Shown in pieces: positions 24,322 through 35,800 of a stretch of 64,000 nucleotides of DNA. The stretch lies in NCBI RefSeq assembly GCF_009870125.1, contig NC_046683.1, positions 2,914,001 to 2,978,000 of the forward strand. Direction: 5' to 3'. This DNA comes from Drosophila pseudoobscura. Its lineage: Eukaryota; Arthropoda; Insecta; Diptera; Drosophilidae. Numbering within the stretch: position 1 is the stretch's first letter; each line of letters opens with the position of its first letter. Under the pieces are notes generated by a model. That model had not been told where the DNA came from. It searched no databases and saw only the letters and a list, made by a program, of their open reading frames with translations. The position numbers were made by a program, and so were the translations under genes.

Positions 24322-24671
24322 ATTTCGCTGTTGTTTATTTGTTAGTTTAGCGACGACTTACACAATTAATTGTAAATGTTTTAGAAATGCGTTGTTCGTT
24401 TGGTTGTCACAGCTGCTTGCTAGAGATGCGCGATATGGCGTGTCGAGTGTGTTGTTTCAAGGGGAAGGTATCGATAGTAGTATCGATAACTATCGTGAGA
24501 GCACCACTGCCCAACCAGCTGTAGCTTCTTCGGCGCCAGCAATCGCAAAAGCAAACGCGCGGGCTTACTGTAAACACTTGATTTGGCGACTTTTGGCAAA
24601 ACGCTTTGCCCCAAACACCCAGCTAGGCCTCCCCCCTGATCCCGCGCCCCTGCCGCCTGCCGTGGGCTGCA
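24322..24671. promoter_or_regulatory. Divergent promoter of c12.1 and the VWA8 gene, with two DRE sites
   Basis: Only 350 bp separate the two start codons, which point away from each other. Two perfect TATCGATA palindromes sit at 24469-24476 and 24481-24488, followed by an extra ATAACTATCG half-like site. TATCGATA is the DNA replication-related element bound by DREF, typical of broadly expressed fly genes. No TATA box is obvious. Both 5' UTRs must lie within this interval unless there are upstream non-coding exons. Confidence 0.8.
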
Positions 24672-27600
24672 ATGCTAGCCAATTTCCAGGTCCGCAGTGG
24701 CCACTTGTTGCGTCATAGGCTCCAACGGACCAGCCACTGGACACGCAGCTTGGCGAGCACCGCGCCCAGAGGTGCCAGCGACCAAGCAAAGACCCCAGAA
24801 GACGATCGTCTGACCATCGGTGATGTAAGCGTGCGCCTAACGAAGCCGAAGCAGCCGCACCTGGTGCCCCAGCAATACGGTAAGCATCCGATAAGATCCG
24901 CTCCGGATCCCACACGTGATCAAAGGTCGATTGCCATTTTATCTGTCTGTTCCATCTGGCAGTGAAATACGCGGCGGATGGCACTCTTCAGCTGACGCAG
25001 TCTGCCCTGCACCATCTCCGCTGGATGCTACAGAAGGATGCGCTCAAGCAGGACATGTTCCTGCTGGGCCAGCCCGGTCCGCTGCGTCGCCAGCTGGCCA
25101 TGCAGTTCCTGGAGCTCACCCAGCGCGAGGTGGAGTATGTCGCACTGAGTCGCGACACCACCGAGAGCGACCTCAAGCAGCGGCGCGAGATCCACAACAA
25201 GGCGGCCATCTACCACGACCAGGGAGCCGTGCGGGCTGCCATCCACGGACGCGTGCTCATCCTCGATGGGGTGGAGCACGCCGAGCGTAATGTGCTTCCC
25301 ATTCTGAACAACCTGCTGGAGAACCGTGAGATGCACCTAGAAGACGGTAAATTCCTCATGTCGCCCGAACGCTACGATAAGCTACTGGAGGTACGATCCC
25401 AACGACCAACGTATCCCATCCGACGCTCTAATAACTCTTCAATTTTGTAGAAACATTCACGCGAGCAGCTGGACGAGTGGGGCCTCCTGCGCGTCTCTGA
25501 GCAGTTCCGCGTGGTGGCCTTGGGTCTCCCCACGCACAAGTACAAGGGAACCCCTCTGGATCCCCCGCTGCGGTCTCGCTTCCAGTCGCGCAACGTGACC
25601 AGCTACTCCTACGGGGAGCTGTACGAAGAACTGCAGCAGGTGGCGCCGGCTGTGCCCGGGGATCAGCTGAAACAGCTCCTCACGTTCGCCCTCACGCTGC
25701 AGAAGGCAGACGACAGCCTCCAGCTGCCCGACTTTCCCCTGCACAATCTTCAGCTAGGCGTTCAGATGCTGGTGCGTACTTTACGCTCGAGCTTGTGTCG
25801 TTTGCCATCGATTTCATCATCTCTTCCGCATCCGCATCCGCTTTCGCTTTCGCTTGCAGGAGGCCAATCCCGCCCTCAGCCTGCATGACGTCATCACTCG
25901 TATATATCCCTACCAATCCATGCTGAAGTCCGACCAGCAGAAGCGAGTCGTGGAGCTTCTTAGCAGCCTGCATGTGCAGCGCCTGCCCGGCCAGACCGTC
26001 AAGAGCATCACCAGCAGCGCCCAGGCTGACCATCGCGTTACCGTCCAGCTGGACGATCTGAAGCTGAGCCTGCCCGGCGGAGGAGCCACGCCCACTTCCA
26101 CGAGCAACTTTGTGGATCTGCCACACCAGCGACAGGCCTTGGCCTCCCTGCTCCAGGCCTATGCCGTCGGAGACGTGTGTCTGCTGGGCGAGAAGGGGGT
26201 GGGCAAGCTCACCCTGACCAAGCAGCTGTTGCGCCTGCTCCACCAAAGCGCCGAGCCCATGATGCTGTACGAGGACATGACCTCTCGGGACTTGGTGCAG
26301 CAGCGCATCACCAGTGCCCAGGGCGACACCATCTGGCGGGACTCGCCCCTAGTGCGCGCAGCCAAGACCGGATCTGTTGTGGTGCTCAACGGAGTGCATC
26401 GCCTCCACAAGAGCACGGCGTCGGTACTGCAGCGGTAAGTGCACATAATCCTGTAGATCCTTCGCAAACGCTGGAAACTCTCAACCTCGATTGCAGCCTC
26501 ATTCACGACCGTGAGCTGCAGCTGTGTGACGGGACCACCTTGCTCCGCCCGGACCGGTACGAGGCCCTGCTCCAGCAGGGATTCTCCAGCGCTCAGCTGA
26601 CGGAGCAAGGCTTGCTGCCGATGAACGAGGCCTTCCGCGTTGTGGCCTTGGCGGAGCCACCTCGGCCGGGCAGTGGGCAGCCGAATTGGCTCACACCGGA
26701 GCTGCTGAGTCTGTTCCTTTACCAGGAGCTGCGTCCACTCCACCAGAGCGAGGAGCACGAGCTGCTCACCCAGCTCTGCGGCGGCGGCCAGCTGCCCGCC
26801 CAAATGGATCAGCTGTTGAAGCTAGCCCAACTGCTGCGCTCCTCGCAGGATCCGCTGATCCAGGGTCTGGCCGGAACACTGTCCACGCGGCAGCTCATCA
26901 AGTTGGCCCGTCGCCTGGTGGCCTACCCCGGCAGTGAGCTGAGCGACGTGCACGAGATGCTGCAGAACACATTCCTGGCCAGGTTTATGCCGGCTCTGTC
27001 GCGCACCGCCCTGGAGCAGGTCATGCAGCAGGTGGGCATCCATCCCAGTAATCGAGAGAAGCGGAGGAGCAGCAGCAGGAACCCCGGAACCGGACAGATT
27101 GGCGTTGAGGGGAACACCCTGAGGATCGGAGGGACGCGGATGGAGCTAGGCAATCCCAGCCAGGCGGAAAAGTCGAAGGTGCCCAGCACACTCTTCTACG
27201 AGATGCCCCAGCACGTGGAGCTGCTGGAGCGCCTGCTGCAGGACTACCTTATCGGCGAGCACCTGCTGCTCGTGGGCAACCAGGGCGTGGGCAAGAACAA
27301 GCTGATCGACCGTCTGCTGGAGCTGATGCAGCGCCCGCGCGAGTACATCCAGCTGCACCGGGACACCACTGTGCACAGCCTGACGCTGCAGTCGACGCTG
27401 CAGGACGGACAGGTGGCCTACGAGGACAGCGCCCTGGTTAAGGCTGTCCGCTCGGGACATGTGCTGGTGGTGGACGAGGCGGACAAGGCGCCGGTCAATG
27501 TCACCTGCATCCTGCGTACTCTGGTGGAGAGCGGGGAGATGGTCCTGGCCGACGGCCGGCGGATTGTGCCGCACGGCGCGGGTGGATCCCCCAACTGCAT

Positions 27601-29298
27601 CGAGACTCACCCAGAGTTCCGGCTCATCGTCCTGGCCAATCGTCCCGGCTTCCCCTTCCTGGGCAACGACTTTTTCGCCGCACTCGGCGACGTCTTCAGC
27701 TGCCATGCCATCAGCAATCCCCAGCCCGAGTCCGAGATCTATCTGCTCCAGCAGTACGGACCCAGTGTCCCCACGAAGACGCTGCGCACGCTGGTGAACG
27801 CCTTTGGGGAGCTGCGCAGCCTGGCGGACGAGGGGATGCTCAACTATCCGTACTCCACCCGCGAGGTCGTCAGCATCGTGAAGCATTTAGAGCGCTATCC
27901 CGAGGAGAGCATAGCGGACGTGGTCGGCAATGTGCTCGACTTCGATCGCTACCAGCCGGAGGCGCTGCAGCAAGTCATTCAGGTGCTGGCCAAGCACGGC
28001 ATTGAGGCCTACGCCCTGGACGAGGTGCAGATGTTGCGCCAGCGGAAGACACTGCAGGCGTCGGTGGAGCGGCATAGCGGGCTCGGTGTCTCCGGCCCGA
28101 AGTTCGGCAAGCTCGATCCCAAAAACGAGCCGCACGTGGGCGGGAACACCTGGGCCGGCGGCAGTGGGGGCCGCGACACTGCCGGACTGGGCGGGAAGGG
28201 CGGACCCTTCCGCCTCGACAAGGGACACAAGGTGCATCAGCTGAGCGACGCGGAGAAGGCCGACGTGCCCGAGGAGATCAAGAAAGCGGCCCGCGAAATG
28301 AACCGCAAGGCCTTCGAGGAGAAGCTCAAGGAAATCAAGATGTCCGCCCACGATCACAAGTTGTACGCGCAGTTCAGCGAGCCCAATCGGAAGCAGGTCC
28401 AGCAGCTGAAGGCCGTCCTGGAGGCCATGCAGACCAAGAGCAAGGAGCGCCAGTGGCAGAAGTACCAGACGCATGGCGAGCTGGACGACACCCGACTGGT
28501 GGAGGGCATCACCGGCGAGAAGAACATTTACAGGCGGCGGGCCGAGGCCAATCCGTGGGCCGACCACGTCCAAGAGAAGCCAAATCGTCTCAAGCTCGTC
28601 GTGGATGTCTCCGGCTCCATGTACAGGTAACCTCCTCAGACTCCGTCCACTTCTACTTTTGTCAGAACTCTTGTCGATGTCTTTTGTGCAGATTCAACGG
28701 GTACGATGGGCGGCTGGACCGACAGCTGGAGGCCGTGGTCATGGTGATGGAGGCCTTCGAGGGCTTCGAGAAGAAGATCGTATATGACATCATCGGCCAC
28801 AGTGGCGAGGGCTGGGAAATACCCTTCGTGAACGTGGGCAGTGCCCCGAAAAATGACAAGGAGCGCTTCGAGACCATCCGCATGATGCACGCCCACTCGC
28901 AGTTCTGCTGGTCCGGTGACAGCACTGTCAAGGCGGCGCGCGAGGCCTGCTCCACTTTGGGGGCCGAGGATGACTTTGACAACGCCATTGTTGTGGTCCT
29001 CAGTGATGCGAATCTCTCGCGCTACGGCATTGCGCCCAAGGACCTGGCGATGGCCCTCAAGAGGGGCGAGCCCAAGGTCAAGGGATACTCCATATTCATT
29101 GGCAGTCTGGCCGAGGAGGCGGACAAGTGAGTAGCCCACCTTATTTGATACTCTCATTGGATGCCAATCAAGATCATGCCTTCTCCTTTTCACTGCAGAA
29201 TCAACTCGGAAATGCCGGCGGGACAGAGCTTCGTCTGCATGGACCTCACTAAGCTACCTCACATTCTCCAGCAGATTTTCACCTCCTCGCTGCTGTAG
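24672..29298 (+). CDS. VWA8-like mitochondrial AAA+ ATPase with C-terminal vWA domain
   Basis: This is a homologue of human VWA8, a mitochondrial matrix-side AAA+ protein with a von Willebrand A domain; its cellular role is poorly defined. Seven exons join in phase: 24672-24879, 24963-25390, 25451-25771, 25860-26434, 26497-28626, 28692-29126 and 29199-29298, all with GT-AG introns of 60-88 bp. The product is 1398 residues. The first 35 residues are Arg/Ser-rich without acidic residues, fitting a mitochondrial presequence. Three P-loop-type modules follow: a degenerate one (GQPGPLRR, 105-112), a second (GEKGVGKL, 429-436), and a third with an intact pair (GNQGVGKNKL, 771-780; VLVVDEAD, 833-840). 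A Gly-rich linker near 1050 precedes a charged region and the vWA MIDAS motif DVSGS (1214-1218). Human VWA8 is about 1900 residues, so this protein is shorter, mainly between the third AAA module and the vWA domain. The start is the first ATG giving the presequence. Confidence 0.92.
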
Positions 29299-29860
29299 TG
29301 CAATTGGGTATCCAACTCTTCGGAAACACCTCCGAGATTGCCTCCGAGATTGTCAGATCCCGAATTTAGTTCAATGTTAGATAAATGTTTTACTGTTCTG
29401 TGGATTATTCCAATTTTAGTTGTTTACTATTGATTAAGCTGAATTGTATCTGTTGTAAATATATCAAATATAGTCGTATAACAACAAAAAAAATCCCTCG
29501 ATATTGAATGGGGAACTTGGGTCTAAGCAGGTATTTCGCACTTCCCACTTTGAATCGGTAACAAGCTGGACAAACGACTGATCGATTAGCTTTTTAAAGA
29601 GCTACAATTGTGTTGAGTGTTCCTTAGGGAAATTTCCAGTATATTCCTCCCGGTAGTTCCCGGTACTCATAAAAAACAAGTACTAGCATAAGAAAGAAGT
29701 CTTCAGTCGCGACTATAGGTCCGTGCAAAAGCGAAGATCCCGGAAGGGCTTCAAGTGTAAATCTCGTTTCGATTACAACTTCAAGCGTGCAAAAAGAGTG
29801 TTGCCTGCGAGCGCTTGAGGCAGTGCAAAATGAAGGGAAAAACAAATTCACGCCATCCCA
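29299..29860. other. VWA8 3' UTR and convergent gap to Zdhhc8
   Basis: Non-coding, AT-rich sequence after the VWA8 stop codon. There is no canonical AATAAA; AATATA at 29458-29463 is a plausible weak signal, giving a 3' UTR near 170 bp. The rest separates two genes that converge, and holds nothing else recognisable. Confidence 0.5.
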
Positions 29861-30874
29861 TTTGCATTATTATTTGTATTATTTATTAATTGCCTTGCTG
29901 TTTATGTTTGCTATTTGATTACTTGTCATATCATTTACAAATTACATAAGTATTGAATACAAAAAAAAAAAAAAAATTCAATTTAGAGCTCGTGAGTTCC
30001 CGTCGGTGTCCAGGATCTGCTCCGTCCTGGACGGGGACTTGATTTGCTCTCTTTCTCTCTATATTTTTTTCCTAATAGCTTGGCGGGCCGGGGCAAGAAG
30101 AGAGGGTTGGGGCTGGGGCAGGGGCCAGGAGTACAAAAATTAAACAATTCGTGGTTTTCGCATCAATAAAATTTGGTATAAAAATCTAAAACAATTTCGT
30201 CCTCCGCTTCGGTTTGTTGTTGTTACATTTTACATTACTTAAATATTTTTTTCGTTTGTTTTTGTCTGGTTTTTTGATGGTATATGCATTTCTGTATGAA
30301 TATTAAATATTGTTGCAAATTCATGAATTAATGTGTTAGCAAAAACGCTTAAAAATATGGTATATATAGCTATATATACTCTTGATCCTTTATATAGTCT
30401 ATACAAGATTTGTTCCTTGCAAATTCTCATGTTCTAAATGTGAGTGGCAGGGTCACGGGGCACGGGGCAGGGGTGTGGGGCTGGGTCGAGGATGTTTCCT
30501 TAAACATCTATCTATATATATATATACTATATATGTGTATATGTATCTTTCGCCAGACGACGCAGTAATCAAACGGAATACAAACACATATAGTCGTAGA
30601 TATAGCCCCTTCGATCAGGTGTGGTGTGTGTGTGTGCTCGTCGAACGTTATTAAAATTTCTAGAAATGTTCGCTTTTCCCTTCTCTTTCTGGACAACAAA
30701 TGAAGGCAAAGCATAAACGGAACAAAAATTACTGGGTAGATCCGGATCGATCAGACACAGACGGGACATACAATACGTACAGATGTAATTATCTACACAC
30801 AGACCGGTATAAAAGCTAAGTTATCTTAAAAACATAACAACAAAGTTTAACTCTATGTATATATAAGAAGCATG

Positions 30875-30882
30875 TATGTACA
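30875..30882 (-). promoter_or_regulatory. Pumilio-type motif TGTACATA (1 of 3)
   Basis: Minus-strand TGTACATA matches the Pumilio consensus TGTANATA. Two more copies lie at 31046-31053 and 32333-32340, all in the sense orientation of the Zdhhc8 transcript. The surrounding AT-rich repeats raise the chance rate. Confidence 0.35.
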
Positions 30883-31045
30883 TACGTATCTCCTCGTACG
30901 AGGACAGTGCCGCAAGCTGCGCCAGAGAAACCCCATATACACAGCACACAGCACACAGCACATAGCACATACTGGTACGCATTACACCACACACTAGACT
31001 CTCATATACCCCATACACATACACCTACACGGATATACACATACA

Positions 31046-31053
31046 TATGTACA
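31046..31053 (-). promoter_or_regulatory. Pumilio-type motif TGTACATA (2 of 3)
   Basis: Exact minus-strand TGTACATA in the putative Zdhhc8 3' UTR. Confidence 0.35.
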
Positions 31054-32332
31054 CGAAAATCAAAACTTATTTGAATTGGACGACATTAATGTTACACGGA
31101 CCATTGCGGTGCCGGATTCGGGTTTTCTTAAATGTAAAAACAAAATTATAACAGAGAAGTTTCTACTGCGCGTTGGCTGTCCCCATACTAACATATACAG
31201 TGCGTTTCAGGGCTGTAGGGAAGCTCAAAGATTGCTTTTCAACTCTGTGTGGATTGCCATAAGCCATAAATATACCTATAAAGCTATCGGATTGCGTTTT
31301 GTCGGGCGTTGCCTTGTCGAACCGTAAATAAAACTTAGAAACATAGAAACCACAACTAATAAAGTACACACAAAGGTTGAAGGCAATTCTAAAATCGAAC
31401 ATCAAGTATTTAATAAATAAAGTTACGTATGAATGGAAGTTGAATGAAAATGAATCAACGAATCGACTAATCGACTAATCAGTTGGTCGTCGAATGGATC
31501 TCTATCGAACGAACAGTAGCTATCGTACTAAGTTTAGTCAGGTATTGAATGGTGACTTGGAGGGGGCTGTTGCTGGGCCAAATAAATCAGTTCCTTTCCT
31601 ATACATGTGACGCCCTTTGAAGCAGCTTCTCATTCGGATACACGGATATGGTATAGACATATAGAAGACGCTCTCTCTCGGTGCAAAGCAAATATCTGTC
31701 TATCATAGCACATTACACATAGACTCTCTCTCTCCTCTCCTCGCCACTCCTCCTATATACATTAAATGGCATATATATATATGTATAGCACATAGACTAA
31801 ATTTACTAAAGACACTGCCTTAAATATACGTGCACTGGTTTTTCCTGCTCTTCTTTTTGGCGACTTTCAAGTTGATTGCCTGTACGATACTATCCATGTA
31901 TTTATGTAGATTTTACAGCGGCATACCATCGAACGGGTGGGTGGGTATATACAGTGCGCTACACAACCATATGGCAGAGCAGACCAAGGACAGCTCACAG
32001 AAGTCAGGCTCTGCTTCAGGCTCAAGATCCTCCTTCTATTCACTCCTACAGCTATGAAACGCACGCACATTCACAAGGTATCTCAATTTTAGCATTTGTT
32101 TTAGCTTTCTCTTCGTTTTTGAGTTAGGTTTCTCGCTGAATTCATATTATATTGACCATATAAATGCTTAAGGATGAAAATCATAAATATTAAAATGGTG
32201 AAACATTGTAAAAATGAGTAATCATAAAAACAAAGCATACAATTACGTAATAATAGTAATAATAAAAGTTACAGCTACAACAGCAGTACGCAAGCGGTCC
32301 ATATACACACACACACACATGTCTGGTATATA

Positions 32333-32340
32333 TATGTACA
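32333..32340 (-). promoter_or_regulatory. Pumilio-type motif TGTACATA (3 of 3)
   Basis: Exact minus-strand TGTACATA about 500 bp after the Zdhhc8 stop codon, next to a (TA)n stretch. Confidence 0.35.
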
Positions 32341-32838
32341 TAAGTAAGTATATAACAAGATATATACAATTATACGATTAAAAAAAAAAACAAAAAAAAA
32401 ACAAAAAATAAAAAAAAACTGGGCTCGTTGACCAACTTAAAAGAAGGTCGAAAATTTGCGTTTGTTCGGCATTTGAGGGTTCTGGTGGTTCTGGCTGTGA
32501 AGTGGCTGCTGTTGCTGCTGCGACTGCGGCTGGTAGCTGGCCAAGCCGTTGCCCTGCTGCTTTACAGGCAGCACTGGGACCGAGGCATAGGCCGCCGGCT
32601 CCAGCAATTGCTGATGCTGATGCTGAAGCTGAATCTGCGGCTGCTGCTGCTTCTGATGTTGGCAGAAGAACGGCTGGTTGCTGGGAGCTGTGGCTGTGGC
32701 TGTGGCTGCGGCTGTGGCTGTGGCTATGGCTATAGATGTTTGGACTGTGGCTGCTGCCGGGGCAGGACCAAGGCCTGGGCCTGGGTGGCTACTGCTTTTG
32801 GAGGCGGGTGGCATTAGGAGAACGGGCACAACCACGGG

Positions 32839-35800
32839 TTATACGGAGATCTCGTAGTTCATGTCGTAGATGCTGGCCCGATCGGGCGTCCCCGAGTTGG
32901 AGGCATTCTGCATGAGATGCGCATTGCTCTGCGGCTGAGTCGCGCCGGCGGCCGCCGCCACACCGCTGGGCAGGCCGCCGTTGTTGTGCTGCTGCTGGTG
33001 CTCGAGGGACTGCATCTCCATGGAGTCGGTCATCTCGAGGGCGCGCACAAAGCTCATGGGTCGTGTCGGGGTCTGCTTGCGCTTGATTTGTGGCGAGGGC
33101 TGCGTCTGCAGGGTGCCCGCGGCACTGCTCACATTGACGCCGACCATCGGATTGGGCGGGAAGACGGCTACGCCTCCGCGGAGTGCTGGCTGGTACCCAC
33201 CGCCCCCGCCTGCGCCGCCGATTGAGGGTCCACTGGCCGACACGCTGGCAATGCTGCCGCTGCTCCCTCCGGCGGCTCCACCGTAGCGCAGCACGTAGCC
33301 CGTCTGGGTTGTGGAGGCCTGCGGCATGGTCGTGGGACTCGTGGGGTTCGAGCGATGATATGAGGCAGCTGCTGCCGCCGCCGCCACAGCCGCCTGCTGG
33401 TGTTGCTGCTGTTGCTGCTGCTGCTGTTGTTGCTGCTGCTGCTGGACCGCGTAGTCCTGCAGGCGCGAGTGCGTCATAATTAGGGGATGCGTCCCTCCTC
33501 CAGCGGTTATGTACTGGGCGTGTGGCACCACCCCGGACGAACTGCCGCTGCTCGGCAGCGCGCCAGCAATGCTGCCAATCCCGCTGACCGCGGCCTGCTG
33601 CTGTTGCTGCTGCTGTCCGATGGGCCCGCCGGTGCTGTTGGTACTGAAACCTGGTGAGGTGTCCTTCCACATGTAGACACCGCGCTGGGGGCTTCCGGCC
33701 AGCTCGCGTATGTTATCCACCGTGTTGTTGGAGCGGGCGTAGGACAGCTCGTTGCCGCTCTGGCCCTGGCGCACCAGCTCCCCCTCGGAGAGGAAGCGAC
33801 GCTGCGGACTGCCCCCGTAGGCGGCCTGGGCCAATGCTGAGTGCTGCGGATGTGCCGCATGAGAAGCCGCCTGCTGTTGCTGCTGCTGCTGCTGCTGCAA
33901 CGCTGCAAGTAGAGAGTGTTAGTGCGTGTGTTCCTCCTTCTGAATTGAGGCGACAGGCAGTACTCACCTTGCTGCTGCTGCTGCTGCTGTTGATGCTGCA
34001 TGAGGACGCGTTGCTGCTGGAGCAGGAGCTGTTGCTGCTGCTGCAGGATGGTCGGCGCCTGGGGATGCTGGGGCGGCAGGCCACTGGTGTACTCGTAGTA
34101 GGCTGCCGCTGCAGCCGCCGCTGCTGCCTGTTGCTGCTGCTGCTGCTGTTGGGCCGCCACTGCCGCGGCCTGGGCATTCAGGCCAATGAAGTCGGGCCGT
34201 CGCGGCTGCGTGGGCGTGCCCGGGTTGGATCTGGGGGAGGGATGGAGCGAGAGTTAGCCATGGGACCACAACTGGACATGCGACATGCGACTGGGCGCGC
34301 AGAACGCCACGTTGGACCGACTGTTAGAAGACGAACAGATCGATCGATGGCAGCGATGGGCAGTCGACATATGTACATATACATAATGCATGGAGTCATC
34401 TGCTCGGATGTGTGTGTGTGTGTGTGTAGCGATGGGTGTGTGTGTGTGTATGTGTGAGGGCGTGGCAGCGATCGTTAAGAAGGTTAAACAGAACATTATA
34501 TTCGATTCGATTCGATGCGATATGATTCACAGTTGCTGTTACAATTACAGTTAGTAACAGGTACAGTTACGCGTCTGAGAACTAGAGATGAGAACAGATG
34601 ACAGACCGCACAAGTACAGTACGGACCGGACCCATGACGATCCTTCGATCCCATGTAGATCTATGTTGTTCAATCAATCCACTCCATTTAAATACAAGAC
34701 TTTATCGGAGGAACAGTTTTAAGCTCTCGAAAAGTACGATCGATAGGTTAATCGCTGGTTAATCGATAAACACGGCAAATGGTAATCTTTATGCGGTTCA
34801 GTATTGTTTTTTTCTTTTAATATTACAGCTACAGTTACAGTTACAGTTAAAGTTACAGTTACAGTTACACATGTAAAATGTCGGCAATCGGTGAACCATT
34901 CGGTGACCCAGTGACCCCCGCCCCGCGGTTATGGTTGGGTGTTGGATTAGTGAATGAACAGCGAGAGGACTTCCGCTGGAGTTGTCCGCGATGAACCACA
35001 GCCCACACATGGACGAGAGTGAGAGCGAGTGGAACAGTGGAACAGATGGTGGGCATACTTGGAACTGGTCTGTGGGTCGGTCCTCTCTTCGTCCTGCTGC
35101 TTCTAGACGAAGCGCTCGCTGCCGGCCCTGATGCCGGCAATGGTGCCCTGGAGGCCGCTTTCGGCCACGGCCTGCACAAAGTCCAGCACGGTGCGCGGCA
35201 CATCGGAGCGCACCAGCTTGATCACGATGTGCATTATGTTGACCAGGCCGTAGAGCAGGATGCAGAAGAGGATGAGGGGCGCCAGGACGAGCTTGGTCTG
35301 CGTGGAGTAGCGCGAGTTGTCCTCGAAGTCGAAGAACTCCCACAGGTTTTCGTGGCCCAGCAGGCGCCTGCGGATGCGCCCCACCTTCTCCTTGAGCCAG
35401 CTGAAGTACCAGCACAGCAGGAACAGGATGTTCGAGGCCAGGTAGCCCAGTACGAAGCCGATCAGCGTGACGTAGTCCATCTTGGACGAGGGAAAGCCCT
35501 CCCTCGCGAGCATGAGCTCGGGCCGCGCTTCACGTCCAGCGCCCGGATCCCTCCTGTCGCTGCCGTCGTACGATTCTCCGTTCTCCTGTTCTGGCCCTGT
35601 CGCTTCTTCTCGCTTCCTTGGCCTCCAGCTGCCCCTAGCGTAGGGCGCCTGTGCGAGGTCCTTCGATGCCCCTGCAGTCGTGGCACTCCGCATCCACCTG
35701 GCACGAGGTCTGTCCATGGCGTCACTGAACACCGAGGACCCCTGGTCCGGCTCGACCCCGTTGTCGCCGCCCCCGGCCACCTCAAAGTCACTCGTCCCAA

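Larger units (their letters stand above)
29861..32838 (-). other. Zdhhc8: Candidate long 3' UTR of Zdhhc8
   Basis: This is the AT-rich stretch downstream of the Zdhhc8 stop codon on the minus strand. Shared AT-rich composition, T-runs and Pumilio-like motifs fit a long 3' UTR of the kind found in neuronally expressed fly genes. A minus-strand AATAAA (TTTATT at 29882-29887) could mark the end, giving about 2.95 kb. Nearer, weaker signals may also be used. No protein-like ORF is present on either strand. Confidence 0.45.

Noticed and set aside
33654..34457. Long plus-strand ORFs opposite Zdhhc8 exons
   Set aside because: They arise from reverse-complemented CAG repeats and cross exon-intron borders.
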